Position numbers and translations under genes: made by a program
Notes under the pieces: model-generated
Seen by the model: only the letters and a program-made list of their open reading frames with translations
The model's database searches: none
What the model was told of the DNA's origin: nothing
Part shown: positions 47,666 to 60,300 of the stretch, in pieces
Layout: each line of letters opens with the position of its first letter
How positions within the stretch are numbered: position 1 is the stretch's first letter
DNA from: Paramarasmius palmivorus
Lineage: Eukaryota; Basidiomycota; Agaricomycetes; Agaricales; Marasmiaceae
DNA length: 64,000 bases
Reading direction: 5' to 3'
Assembly (NCBI GenBank): GCA_037176845.1
Contig: JAYKXP010000076.1
Coordinates: forward strand, 1-64,000

Positions 47666-50600
47666 TTAGGCGGTACATATTTGATCGACTGGCTCCACGC
47701 TACTTGTTGGGACTCTGAGAGGTGATTTAATCAGCATGCTTGTCCAGGCAAACTGACGATCATTCATCGCAGTATAGCTAGTAATAAATGCTGTAAGATC
47801 GGAATATCCTCCAGAAATGGAGGATCGGTTGGATATGAACCGGTCCTGCAGCTTCTTGAATGTGTCAAGCTCTTTCGAAAGCTTTTCCGCATCAAAAAGC
47901 TTATCCAAGCAGTGTCTGGAAAAGTTTTTGTACCGCTTTGAATCGCAGACTGTTAACGTATCATGAAGACTCCAGCAGCTCTTGTAAGCGCGCAATAGGT
48001 CTTGGGCGTTGCTAGATTGCATAGTATCAGTATATAGCCCTAAGTTCTCAGGAATGCCCAAATCTCACTTCAAATCTGTCTCTGGAATCCACTCGTTGTG
48101 GTCTTCTGAATAATGCTTCCACTGAACCAAGTACTTGTACATTCCGCCATGAAATGCCTAAGGTTTGCCAGTCAGTGGACGTACGGAAACCAAGAATGCA
48201 ACTCACGTGTCCGATAATTGCTTCAATCTCGAACTCAGCATAGGTTCGGGTACCCTCTTCAAATTCCTAATGATAGCTAGGCTTGAATCCATTTGCTTCA
48301 GAATGTGCAAAACCTACTTACCTGCCCTACCATTCCGACTACTTCTGGTTTTTGGCGTAGCTTCTTCTTCGGCTGAATTTCCTTCCCTTCGGAGTTTCGC
48401 TTGCGTCGCTTTCCTGTTAAAGTACCCTCTGTCACTTGCACGTGCAATACATCTTCCGTATCAGACGTTACGTTGTAGGAGGATCTGCGTGCTGGGTAAA
48501 TGCAAAACAACCTTGACTTGTCTCCTGCCGAGAACGATACACCCTGTCGGTGATCCTTGGGGCCTCTGTGCTTCAATACATTCCTCTGGAGCGGCTTCTT
48601 GTTGCCTGTTTTGGCCAAAAGATCCTGCTTCTTGAAGAACTCGTCGGCCCATAATGCCTAGTGCATTACACTCTCGCAATGCCTCACCCATGTCCAGCCG
48701 CCATCCCCGACACATATGCACGTGCGCACTGTGTCTGGATTTAGAACGTCAAACGCATGAAGAATGTATAGATGCACTGTTGAGACGTCATTTGGTTGAG
48801 ATGTCGTTTCTTCTAGATTTCCATTGGTCCCTGACTCGGTGTATTGTATCGTTGTAAAAGGCGCGATGGCATCGAAACCGACAAGAGTCAAGTTTGCTTA
48901 GCGACAAACTGTTTAAAAAGCCTCCATAACCAGCTCTACTTCCAAAAAATGGTCGAATAAACTCCTGCAATTGTCCCACCCATCATAATGTTTTGCCAGA
49001 ACTGAAGGGCTTGACTCGACCGGAAGCACAGGCTATGAGTTCATGGTGGAGATGTAAGCCAAACAAGGCGGGACCATGTAAGCAATATTGCCGTACGCTT
49101 TAAACAGCTTGGTCTGGAAAATATTGAACAAAAGCTAGGTCGTTGACTGCAGCAGCAGCATTCCACAATTCCTGGGCAGTGTTGGCAAGAGGATCTGTCT
49201 CCCATCTCGTCGAGTCGAACATTTACCACGAGGCTCTCCATAGCCTCGGCCTCTCAGTTTTAATAGAGATCTGACGACCGCCATGGAAAGGTTTTCTCCC
49301 ATCAAACACTATGTTGATGAATTCCATATGTCGGAAAAGGGTAATGTGAATGCCGTAGCGAGAGCGAGAAGAAATGAGCCTCCCGCAGCCTTTTTAATCT
49401 GTTATGCTGAGTCAAAACCATACAATTTGACAATATAAGCATTACATACGTTTCGGAAAGGCGTATCATGAGTGGTCTGAGCAATGTTGGTGTTGTGAGA
49501 CAATCTTGAGAATCTGGATGCAGAGACCCTTGCACTCGCCCAATCGACTCGCCCAAGTCAGCTCCGTCATACACATATATGATCGGAATCATTCATTTGA
49601 ACCGATACTCCTGCCGGCCCCTACCCCCTAGTGTGAAGACGTTATTGTCTTGTAGTTGAAAACTTCAACATCTCCCATTCGTACTTCGATATTGAAAGGT
49701 GGAACCGAATGCGTAAAAGGGCGGCCAGAATCTGGAAAACCTCGTGCCATCTGTTTTTTCAAACTTGGGCGTAGACAGTTGCGATACAGGCTTGACTATT
49801 CCAATTCCGTGTCCTTTCTCTATCGTAGTGCCAAGACTGTACGAACCTTCGAACTGTACTCGAGTTTTGGCTGTACCCTTCTTAACTCCAGACCGCTTTG
49901 AACGATCATTTTCCTTCAGTTGCGCATACGCAAAGAGTGGGAGAATGCTCTCCTCAGAAGGTGTTGTTGCTCTATGGCCAAAAGCCAGATCCTTCAATCG
50001 GCTCGCCAAAGGAGCAAGCTCCTTCCACACCTCAGGATAGTGGAGTTCTAGAGAGGACGGCGTATGATAGGCAGCAAATGTAACGGAGCCTTTAAGACCG
50101 ACACCGTTATCTATATCGGTTCGTAATGGCCAGGATGCAGGAGGTGTTATGCAGCCCGGTACGATAGGATAAGAGTATTTCTCTTGCTCAACATCCCATA
50201 TAGCATCTACCTCAGGCGGAACAGCAAGATTGAGCTGATGTTCTCGTTCCTGCTGAATACTGGCTAGGTCTGCCGAGCGTGATGCTACGTAGCACCAATG
50301 GAGCGCATATGATTCGTCTCTAGTCTTTGTCCAGACAGGTGAGGAAGGATATGTATAACCTTGAGGGGGAGTGCGATTGGTTGACATTGGAATTAGTTGA
50401 TTGGGATAGTTATGGGGAATGACAAAGCCTTGAGGAAGTGTATACAAAAAATGTTCTAAGGGAGGGGGTTGCAGCGCTATACTGGCTAAATTGCCATGCC
50501 CATAGGGATTGACCTGCGTCTTCTCAATTTCATCTGAATTTGAGTGAGTAATAGATTACTATCCGCATACTGGGCACTCACTAAGAATGGCCTCCTGATT

Positions 50601-50747
50601 TCCATGCCCCGTATTTGTGCCGAATGTGTTTGTGTCAGACAAAGAAACCTTAGATCCAATTTCAGCCAAAATGAGAAAATAAGACACAGGTTGATTGAAC
50701 ACATACACTGAGTAAGTCCATAACTGCTGAATAGTAGTAGTAGACAA
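47666..50747 (-). CDS. Putative 2OG-Fe(II) dioxygenase-like protein with C-terminal chromodomain, copy 2
   Basis: Exon order follows copy 1 (+48,348): possible start at 50747, a long exon to about 49665 where the frame first breaks, then the H-x-D and TIHGG-type regions, here interrupted by several 1-3 base indels not shared with copy 1. Downstream the frame reopens at 48618 with a basic segment (GKRRKRNSEGKEIQPKKKLR). After an intron two exons encode a chromodomain: EFEEGTRTYAEFEIEAIIGH (48250-48207 region) and MYKYLVQWKHYSEDHNEWIP ending at about 48071, which contains the aromatic cage Tyr/Trp/Trp positions. A helical tail follows (AQDLLRAYKSCWSLHDTL, 48000-47950). The chromodomain should bind methylated histone tails; the dioxygenase assignment is motif-based. 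The indels are probably sequence errors because they scatter over both copies. If real, this copy is a pseudogene. Confidence 0.55.
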
Positions 50748-50787
50748 GAGAGAAACAGCCGCAGTGAAGCAGCAGTGAAGCAGCAGT

Positions 50788-50873
50788 TAGCGTGAGAAAA
50801 TGAAGTGAAAAGTGCAACAACCACGCCCCGGCAGACCTGGTTGTTGCACTTTTCACTTCATTTTCTCACGCTA
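50788..50873. repeat. Perfect 36-bp inverted repeat (hairpin), copy 2
   Basis: Arms 50788-50823 and 50838-50873, 14-base loop, identical to 2440-2525. Confidence 0.9.
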
Positions 50874-50905
50874 GTTGTTCTGCTCTAGTCACTTCATACA
50901 CCAAC

Positions 50906-52014
50906 ATAGTGAGTTCACATTTACCTCTTTTGTTATGGCGATGTTATCAATCAATTTAGCAACCTCAAATGCCCCTGCTTCCAACCCAAGTATGTCCCAG
51001 TTTGCTCAGGGTCAAATGCTGGAGATAGGTGGTAAATTTCGGAGATTTTTGGGGAAGATATCGACGTAGTGAGTTCGCGTTTGTCTCGTTCGTTCAGCTG
51101 ATGTTACCAATCGATTCAGCGACCTCAAATACCCCCGCCGCCAACACCAGTATGCCCCCGTTCGCTCAGGTTCAAATGCTGGAGATAGGTGGTAAATTTC
51201 GGAGATTTTTGGGGAAGATATCGACGTAGTGAGTTCGCGTTTGTCTCGTTCGTTCCGCCGATGTTACCAATCGATTCAGCGACCTCAAATACCCCTGCCG
51301 CCAACACCAGTATGCCCCCATTCGCTCAGGTTCAAATGCTGGACATAGGCGGTAAATTTCGGAGATTTTTGGGGAAGATATCGACGTAGTGAGTTCGCGT
51401 TTGTCTCGTTCGTTCCGCCAATGTTACCAATCGATTCCGCGACCTCAAATACCCCTGCCGCCAACACCAGTATGCCCCCGTTTGCTCAGGTTCAAATGCT
51501 GGACATAGGCGGTAAATTTCGGAGATTTTTGAGGAAGATATCAACGTAGTGAGTTCGCGTTTGTCTCGTCTGTTCCGCCAATGCTACCAATTGATTCAGC
51601 GACCTCGAATACCCCTGCCGCCAACACCAGTATGCCCCCATTCGCTCAGGTTCAAATGCTGGACATAGGCGGTAAATTTCGGAGATTTTTGAGGAAGATA
51701 TCAATGTAGTGAGTTCGCGTTTGTCTCGTTCGTTCAGCTGATGTTACCAATCGATTCAGCGATCTCAAATACCCCCGCCGCCAACACCAGTATGCCCCTG
51801 TTCGCTCAGGTTCAAATGCTGGATATAGGCGGTCAAAAATCTTGGGGGAAGACGTTGAGGTAGTATGTTAGCTTTTACACCAATCATTTTATTGATGTTA
51901 CCAGTCAATGTAATGACTTCAAATATTCTATTTTTCAACCTAAATACGTCTCTTGTTGTCTAAGTTCAAATGCTAGAGATACATAGCCATTACGTTTCGG
52001 ATCAGGTTTCGGAG
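50906..52014. repeat. Tandem array of about seven 160-bp units, copy 2
   Basis: Same units, same order and same edge degeneration as 2558-3666; copy number has not changed between the two elements, which argues for very recent transposition or for assembly copying. Confidence 0.92.
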
Positions 52015-52074
52015 AGTATTAGATAGGCAAATGGTCTTGACAAGGAATTCAATAATAATAAACAATTAGCAAGT

Positions 52075-53944
52075 CTAGTCCATTTCTTCGTCGTCATCAT
52101 CTGAAAAGCGATCAACGTAGGTATCTATTAAGTCCTCCTCCCACTCGGGTAGGCCGACTGCAGGACCAAGCCCGCCGTTCACACCTCCAAGATAACATTC
52201 GCCTTCGTCATCAGCCAAACCCTGATACACTGCAATCTCCTTCTGTAGTTGCTCAGCTGAGTAGTCCTCTTCATCTTCTTCATAGGGTAGCAGAGTCATC
52301 TGACCCACTGTAGGTTGCTGCTCCAGACGCAGAAGTAGATCCATGTAGATCTTCCATACGTTATCCCGAGAAACCTCTGGTTTACCGAGAGAGGTATATA
52401 TGGCTTCAATTTCTACCTCGAACTCTTTAGGAACCAGCTCGAATACTTGGTGCTGTGGGGGCGCATAAATGGCTTCCGCATCTTGTAGAATAGTATTTGT
52501 TGGATCAATTCTGAGCTGGAAGAGATAGTAGGCATTGGTCAGATTTGTTTTGTCGGTAAAATGATTGACGTGCCTTGAAATTAATGAACCCATATTCTTC
52601 GGGATACTCATCCATATCAGCTGGTGAGCCCCCCTGTGGCGTTATCTTATGTTTCTGATGGCGCTTTCGAGTATTGTTGATACGGTCGGCGTAGGCGTCT
52701 AATTCTGCTTGTAGCCAAGGTATGAAAAGCCATTTGAAAACATTACTAGTAATTCATTGTTGCTGAACGTTTCATCTAAGAAAAATAAACAATACAACGC
52801 TTACTATTGCAAGGGATCGCTCCTGTCATATCTAATCCCCAGTTGAGGATAGCGTTCGGGTGCCTCCAAGATGTCTTCAAAACCGGGGGTCCAACGTGTA
52901 CGAAGGTTGGACCAGACAATCTCTGGGGGTATGTTCTTCTTGTCTCTTTTCCATCGATGCTGGAGCGTACCGACTAAGCCCGGGTCCAGAGATTGTCGGA
53001 TATAGGAGTGCGCTTTCGCTAAGGAGAAATTCTCCGTCCCAGGATCACCCTGCGTAACTAGGCAGGTATCTGAGTATAGTAACTACATTAGACCAATTGG
53101 AATATATGATATTAGGGAGTACTTACATCCAAGACGCCTAACAGTTTCCAGATAATATCGAACGATAAGTCTTGGGTTTCGATTGGAATGCCATACTTTG
53201 AGCCATTTGATATTGCCCAGAAAAGGATCCACGGCAGTATGAAGCCCCAAACCATACCGTTTCCACTTGTCATGCTGATCAACACACCACAAATCATTGC
53301 CACCTGCTGCCCAGAAGCGCTTTCTCCGCAGTCGTCTATGCCGCCTTTGTCGAACTAAATCCTTCTCGTAACGATGAAAATAGTCCTCAACAGTTCGTCT
53401 GAAAAGGCTTTTTAATTGAGGAGCTCTTCCCAAGGCGCTTGAAACGTACCGGGAAACCCGTTTTTGCCGCTCTGTCCACAACAGATTAATGATGTCTTGT
53501 CGTCCAGCCTTAGGATACTGTTGCCGGAGGACGACCATATCCTCTGTAATTGATTCCAAGGTGTGGCCTATTGAATGCTGTTCGTCAATATATGAAATGG
53601 ACAAGGTAGGAAAATAATACCCTGTTGACGCGTTCCAAGCAGCCCGAGTTCTTTGCGTATTTGGCGAAATTTGGTCAATCTAGGGGAGGAACAGTTATCG
53701 CATGGTCCTGCCAGAACAAGTGGGATCTCCAATGCGCCTTACCCTAAGCCATATTGCTGAGTATCGATGTGCCTAGCTAGAAGACGATCAAGGATTTGTC
53801 GTTCAGTGAGATGTTTGCGTTTCCAAAGGGATTTGAGAGGCGCTTGGAAAGATTCAAGAGGCGCTACAAAATGTTTGAGTAAGTCTTGGCTTTAAAGGGT
53901 TGGAACAAGTGAGGCTCACGATTGGGCTTATGTTGGTTGGGCAT
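52075..53944 (-). CDS. DDE integrase-core protein (candidate transposase), copy 2
   Basis: Exons 53944-53920, 53863-53743, 53679-53621, 53567-53127, 53069-52805, 52745-52574 and 52515-52075, the exact counterparts of copy 1. The 507-residue frame, the catalytic residues (Asp in WCVDQHDKW, Asp in QGDPGTEN, Glu in NIPPEIVWS) and the GC-AG last intron are the same, so both copies appear able to make an intact protein. No difference from copy 1 was found. It is the only recombinase-like gene between the two inverted termini. Confidence 0.85.
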
Positions 53945-54129
53945 CTAAAAAGAAAACATAAATCTGCGATGAGCGGGAAGAAGAAAGAAAAGAAAATGAT
54001 TCGATATGGAGTCCTGACTCAGCAACTTCAGAGGATGGGCTGTCGGATAAAAAAACAGGCAAAGACCGGATATATTTTCTCTGTCTCTTCCATCTTCTCA
54101 ATCTCCTGCTGTGAACACGGCGATATAAT
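53945..54129. promoter_or_regulatory. Divergent promoter region between integrase and alpha-kinase, copy 2
   Basis: Identical to 5597-5781; shared upstream space of two divergent genes. Confidence 0.5.
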
Positions 54130-57037
54130 ATGGACCCTGTTCAATTCACCAGTGACCAACGAGCAGAGAAGGCATTTCCATGCCAATCTAGCAGCTGCAG
54201 AGAGATGATACAGGCAGACGAAAAATATTTCTTCGTCGGAAATGGGACCAAAATCAAGATGGTCTGCACCAAGTGCAATGATCGTTATAAACGTCAAGCC
54301 ACAGTAGCAAGAGAAACCTATCAAAGTAAGTATTACAACCTATTCCAAAGGCAAGATTGGCTTCTGACTTTGACGTCGTATAGGAGCAATTCCAGCATTG
54401 CAACCAACAGCTAACAAAAACACCGACGGTGAGTTCAGACTCAAAAAATGAGAGGAGTAATTAAGCTTACAAGAATGTAAATGTTCTCAAAGCAAACGTG
54501 CAATTGGGAAGATCGTTGTTCACCCCAGCTGCTCCTGCTTTATCCTCTGGATCATCGTTGGGTCGGACATCACAGGAAGCTCCACCTGCTTTAATGTTAC
54601 CTCCACCAGTGCCTAAAGTTTCTCGCTACCCAACCGCTGCAAGTAATCACTCCGGCATGCGTCCCAATCCAAAGGTTATATCAGAGATGGTGATAGCGTC
54701 CCACAAGAAAGGTGCGTGGGTATTTTTTGGATGCACGCAGATGAATGATGCGGTTTACGTGTAGACACCCACAAATTCTACCAGAACAAGGTTGTTCCCA
54801 TCAGCTCGACTGCTCATCATGGCCCAGCAATCAATTTATACGCTTCGTCATCATCTGGAGTACACCCTCTCGCTCGCCTTCCTGCTACCGGCTATAGTAG
54901 AGATCATAAATTCTATGAGGAGCAGAAGAGTGTTTATCAGAGAGCAGCCTATGCAAAAGGGGGCGATGTATTGCCAGTCAGGCTGACTTTGGGTCATGGA
55001 GTCTTAGGAAAACCTGGAGTCTTTATCGAGCTATCGGTACGTTTGATATTTCTTTCTCCTGGTGCGCTATTTTAATTCAGGTGTGTTGGTAGGAACTCTC
55101 CGACTTAAAGCCCCAGTTTGATGCTCATGCGACTATTCCTGAAATCCGGAGGGAGGCTATGAAATACGCTATCACCCGACTACAGGCTCATGGGGTGCAA
55201 ATCTCAGAATACCAAGATTTCGTTTACGAGTGGAATACCGATAACTTCAGCCTTCGCGACATCACTATAAACGGCACAAAACAGTATGGTTCAGGGGTTG
55301 ACCTTGATACGGAGGAAGTTGCAAAGCAGTATGGGTTAAGCAGGCCTTATCTCTTGAACGTCCACGGAAAGATAGTCACAAAGGGAAAGAATGGGGACAC
55401 GAAGTGGGAGCCAAACAAGAAGACTGGATGCGTGCTTCGAGTCTCAATCCGCGGCGCTGATTGGGAGCAGTTTGTTGATGCTGTGGAGCAGTATCGGGTA
55501 TGCATCTTGCTAGCCTCTCATACCAACTCTGTACTCAAGTTTATTGTAGGAGGAGCAAGAACAGAGTTCCACCGCTATGGCCCGTACGATGTCAAAGCAA
55601 CTTTCCAACAATTTTGTCTCAAGTTCTGCCCAAGAGGTGTCTATTTTGACGTCAGGAAAGAGAGCAAGAAGCGTGCGTTGCCTTACTCACCTTACAGTTC
55701 CTAGATATTGACTTCTCACTCAACAGGATTCATTAGCTAAGACTCCACCTCGCAACGCAATCCGTTTGCCACCCATGTGGAAGTCACCGCAACAGCACGT
55801 TGTAGAAGAAGGACTGGCACAGGGAGGACGCATGGAAAATAAGCCAGTAGTACCTAACGGTGTGTTATCTATTAGTGTTGCAATTGTAGCAACGTGAGTC
55901 TAACGTAAAACCAGATGTTCCATTTGCGATTCAGGGACTTTTTGCGATTATTCCTCAACTCGATATTCAAGTCATACTCAGCAACAAAAGCCTGCAGCGG
56001 CTAGATCTCTCTAATCACATAGTGGGGCCAGCGATGCTGATGGTGAACTTTGGTTCTGGTGAATCAGAACTGGGCATAGGTGCATTCAAGACGGCGCACA
56101 AAGGTCGACTGTCTTTGCTTGGCGAGTTCGACAAGGAGAGGTTTCCTGGAATCGACTATTTGCTCGATAGAAAAGGCGAAGTATGTGTGAAGCAGTTTTA
56201 CACTCATAAACAGAAGTACGTGTGTGGTAGCTTTATCTTCAGGCTGGCTACTGATTTATAGTTGTAGCGGTCAAGGACATCAGGTAAAAGTGAGGCTCGA
56301 AAAGGATTTGGAGTACAACAAGATTCAGATGGAGGCCAACGTTCATTACTGGAGTGCAAGTCTCATAAACATGGGGTACTCTTATGCTGCAGCATGTCAA
56401 GCGGACGCCAGTACGTATATTAATATAATCTTGATTGAGCGAAAGCTGACGGATAAATAGCTTGGCCTGTACCCTTCAGCGACATCCCTCAACTACGATA
56501 CGTCGCTGCAGGAGTGTTTTTGGTATTGAAAGAGGGTTCAAACGAGCTCAAGCGCCTGAATGGTGCTCAAGTTTCTCGCTCCTTTCTGATTGAGGAAGTA
56601 ATTCCTGGTGACGACTTTGTCAAGTATGTTCACAACTCTTGTGCAACTCCGGAGATAGGACCAGAAGACTCCGACTTTCCAAAAGCTGAATTCCTGTTGG
56701 CAATGCAGCATGTGCAATACGAAAAGCTGTACCGTACAGTCTACGTGTCGGACTTTCAGGGGAGCGGAAATCTTCTGACAGACGCTCAAGTGATGACATC
56801 GCCGTACGTGTACTCCATGACATCATCTGCGCCAATCTCATCCGCAAACACAGTGCCCTCGTCGAAGAGAATACTTCTATGTTTGGTGATGGAAATGTGG
56901 ATGTGGCTTTCAAAAACTTTCCAAGACAGCACGTTTGCAACCCCTGGTGTCGTTGGTTTGGGTTTAATGACTTTGTCTTTGATGACTTGTATTCTGAGAC
57001 GCCTCGGGACTCATGCTTTAGAAAACCCAAGGTCTAA
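54130..57037 (+). CDS. Alpha-kinase with N-terminal Cys-rich segment, copy 2
   Basis: The exons of copy 1 shifted by 48,348 give the same 787-residue frame. The Cys-rich N-terminus (CQSSSC, CTKC), the Ser/Pro-rich linker (PPPVPKVSRYPTAASNHS), the catalytic region (VCVKQFY, VSDFQG, LTDAQV) and the zinc-binding C-terminal HVCNPWC are unchanged. The stop TAA at 57035-57037 lies 259 bases from the right end of the element. Preservation of an eleven-exon kinase frame in both copies suggests that it is useful to the element or too young to have decayed; the two cannot be told apart here. Confidence 0.9.
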
Positions 57038-57269
57038 CGTGTAGCAAGTTTAACTATATTGTAACCTCCCATCCAAATGCTACTAATATTGATTTTATAA
57101 CATTGAAATGACACTCTTGAACTTGAATCAGCAAATTATTTGTGGGCAAGCACATATTCAACAAGTCTTGGGCCGAGCGGCACAGGATGGGGAAAATAAT
57201 ATTGTTATTTCTCGACTGAATTTGTTTTATCTGAGTCTCTGGGGTCCTAGCCCAATTTGATCCCATCAT

Positions 57270-57296
57270 CTGAGCATGACAGTCCGGCCTTCCATA
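57270..57296 (-). repeat. Right terminal inverted repeat, copy 2
   Basis: 27 bases, reverse complement of 45187-45213 with one mismatch, identical to 8922-8948. Confidence 0.9.
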
Positions 57297-57302
57297 GAGT
57301 CT
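57297..57302 (+). repeat. Target-site duplication, right (GAGTCT)
   Basis: Follows the right terminus directly and equals 45181-45186. Confidence 0.85.
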
Positions 57303-60300
57303 AGAGATAGGTACATTCCGCAGTGAAATCGGGATTGTTCTTGCCGCTAACTTCGTAGTGTTCTAGCTGAGAAAGCCAGAGGTGTAAGTCCAACATAGCA
57401 ATGGTGCCTGTAAGTAATGGTGAAAGAATGATGCTCGAAGAAAAACATTCGACAACTTCCAGTTTCGTGCGGAGACATTGGTCTCGAACAAAGCCCAGAC
57501 CATCAGGAAGGAAAGGCTGTCAGGTACAATCCACGACCAGCTGAGGATTCAGACTTGTCGTTTGCAGCACGCCAATTTCCCCTGGAGACAATCACAGAGG
57601 TACCAAAGTTCTAGAGCTGTAAGCCCAATAAGCGGCTGCAGAGGATGGGGTCGACTCTCGAGGAGAGGAAAGCTTGAAAGCCAGGGAAAGCCCTAGAGGC
57701 TAGCACAGCCTCCAGACTTTAAATGTAACAGCAACGCGTCACATCATGTGATAAGTCAACCGATCACGCGTTGAGTACTCTGATCAAGAAACAAGCCTCA
57801 GGCCTCAGGCTTCATGTAGAGACCTCATCAAAACCACGACGGTGTATTTGCACCGAAAACTGTGTCACCGGTGGGCTGGTTCTTCAACACGTCACGCAGC
57901 GATGAGATTCGGAAAGACGCTTCCATTACCATCAACATCATATAACACTCTGCGGTTTCTCCTGAACATTAACGCCCACATACCACACATTTCAACCCCA
58001 TTGGCACCGTGAACTTCCAAATGATCTTGGCCTTTAGATCCTTGGGAACGGCAAATTCAGTAACGAGCTTCAGCCTCAATCCCTTGGTTGCGGGAACCCA
58101 ATTCAGTATATCATTCAAGGATTCCGCATGACGCACTGAAGGGTCAATTATTCTTGTTACTGTCGAACGAACGAACTCGTACGAATCAACAGTTTTCCTA
58201 TCTAGGCTCAGACATACGCGCTTCATTGTCTGCGTCTTTTACGGCACATCATCTCTTTATTACAACCTGCACGCCGCGAAAGGATAGACGTCATCAAACC
58301 CTGTTTGAACTGGAATCAGCATCCGCTGAACGTTGTGTACTGCAGCCGATGCTTCCCATCTTGATATCCTCGTTTTGGTCACACGAGAAGCGGCGAACTG
58401 GAACGTCTGTATGGGATACCCTTGACGCCGTGTCGTGTGTTGGGAAACATATCACTGGTGGCCACAGATCGGACACAAATACTCCAAGAGACGTTAGCAA
58501 TATGACTATTACTAGTCTGGACTTGTGTTGTGTAAATTTTCAAATAGGACTCGTACGACGTACGTGAAATTGTTCTATCCAGAGCTTTGTCCATCCTTCT
58601 ACGTTATATCTCGGTTCCCGAAGTGATAATTGAACATACATGACACCTCTCCGCGGCACCACTTCCGAATACAATACAGTAAGGTCTTTGGGTTTACGAG
58701 CTTTACGAACCACGAACGATCTCTTCCAAAAACTGATTAGCCTCTTCGACCCTTACAAACTCGTATCTCTTACCCACTCATCACCTCAAACCTTCAATCA
58801 ACCCATTGCCCAGCTCGTTGCTCTCACAACCGACCCGTAACCCCAACGTCCGCGCCTGAACGCGATAGCGATGCATGATGCTTAACAGCCCGACACCATC
58901 AACAAGTATCATCGATCGCAGATATAGCAGATACCCCTACAACTTCGTCATTGATGCACGTCGACCTCTGATGGCGCATCAGTATAGCTTTAGTCCTCGG
59001 TGGTTAGGAGGTGCTTTGAGCTGCTGACCACAGAGACGAGTGGATTGTCAATTAAAGATTACCCGGCAACGCAGAATAACAGAGAAACAATCTCACTTTA
59101 ACGTATGATGGACTGGCAGGCGGGATGATCCCCACTATGCCAATACTTCCCGACACTTTGACAAAAGGAAACTGAACTGGTTCCTCGCTACCCCAAGTTG
59201 TCAGGACCAGTGCAAAAGTCGGCGAATAAAGTTCAAGGGGTGTGGAGTCCCGACTCCCGAGGAGAATGCTCAGGAATGTATCGGATAATGGAAGAAGAGG
59301 AACATACGGCTAAAAGAGAACATTATCCGAATCATGGTAGAATAGGAACTCAACTCCTCCTTGATCCTGCATGATTCAAACCAGAAATAAGAGACAAGCA
59401 TGCCCCGCCTCTCTGAATGAGATGAATGACCCAGACGCAACGCAAGACAACCGGGAAAGGCTGATCCTAGGTGAAACGAAACCATAACCCGCACAAGAGG
59501 CCTGGACCTACAGACTCCCATTCTGTTGCTGTCGAAAAATAGAGGGAATCGTCCGAATCGCCCGAGTCGTCCGTCTTCAGCTCGAATCAGCAGTCCCTAC
59601 GTAGGCCTCGAACGACCGCGGACTACCTTCCTGGAACGGTCCTTGGCGTTTTCCACAGCTGCACAAGTATGTCTAAGCGCCATGTCTGTGTCTAATGTCC
59701 ATCTATCAGCTCAAGACACAAAGACAAAAGGTACCGAACATACACACTTGGAGCGCCGACCCGCCGTAAAATCGAGCGGCTATAGGGTTTAGAAGATTAG
59801 AAGATCAGTATCTCTTCGAGATAAGGACGAGACCCTAGTACGCACCATGAGTGATAGTTTAAACGACATTGTCGTTTCCGTGATTCGATTCAACATCAGA
59901 AACCTTTCGAGTCTCCTTCGTTTTCGTATGTATCCGCATGATGCGGGGCTCCAGCGTCAAAATAAGTATGGAACTCTGTTGTCTGACGTCTTACTGTATA
60001 CATTCTGATAGCAACCAATAGGTAGAGATGGCTGATACCTTCTCCCGTCTTCTAAGATGATGCATAGTCACTGATCGGCATTGGAGATGGAAACTTGCTT
60101 CATTGAGATGAAATCCGAGGTAAACGGTCAGACTCTGAGAATCGATGAAGACTCCTCCGAGTTGAACGAGTGAATGTGTAGTGTGGGAGTTGGTGGCTGC
60201 GTGGCTGGGTAAAGGTACGTCTTGGTGGCTGACCATGGGAGAGAACGGCTTTTCAAAGTGTTGAATCCTGCGAAGGTTGGTTCTTGGAAGACGACTCCAA

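Larger units (their letters stand above)
45187..57296. mobile_element. Complete 12,110-bp TIR DNA transposon (copy 2) with integrase, alpha-kinase and dioxygenase/chromodomain genes
   Basis: The ends are 27-bp inverted repeats starting TATGGAAGGCCGGACTGTCA with one mismatch at position 21, flanked by the 6-base direct repeat GAGTCT. Inside, from left to right: minus-strand exons 45426-47610 of unknown type; a minus-strand dioxygenase-like/chromodomain gene; a 36-bp hairpin; a 160-bp tandem array; a minus-strand DDE integrase; and a plus-strand alpha-kinase. A 6-base target duplication with a retroviral-type DDE integrase is compatible with integrase-driven elements (known for Maverick/Polinton and retroviral integrases), but no polymerase, capsid or protease gene was seen. 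The second copy at the window start shows that it has moved recently. Confidence 0.88.
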
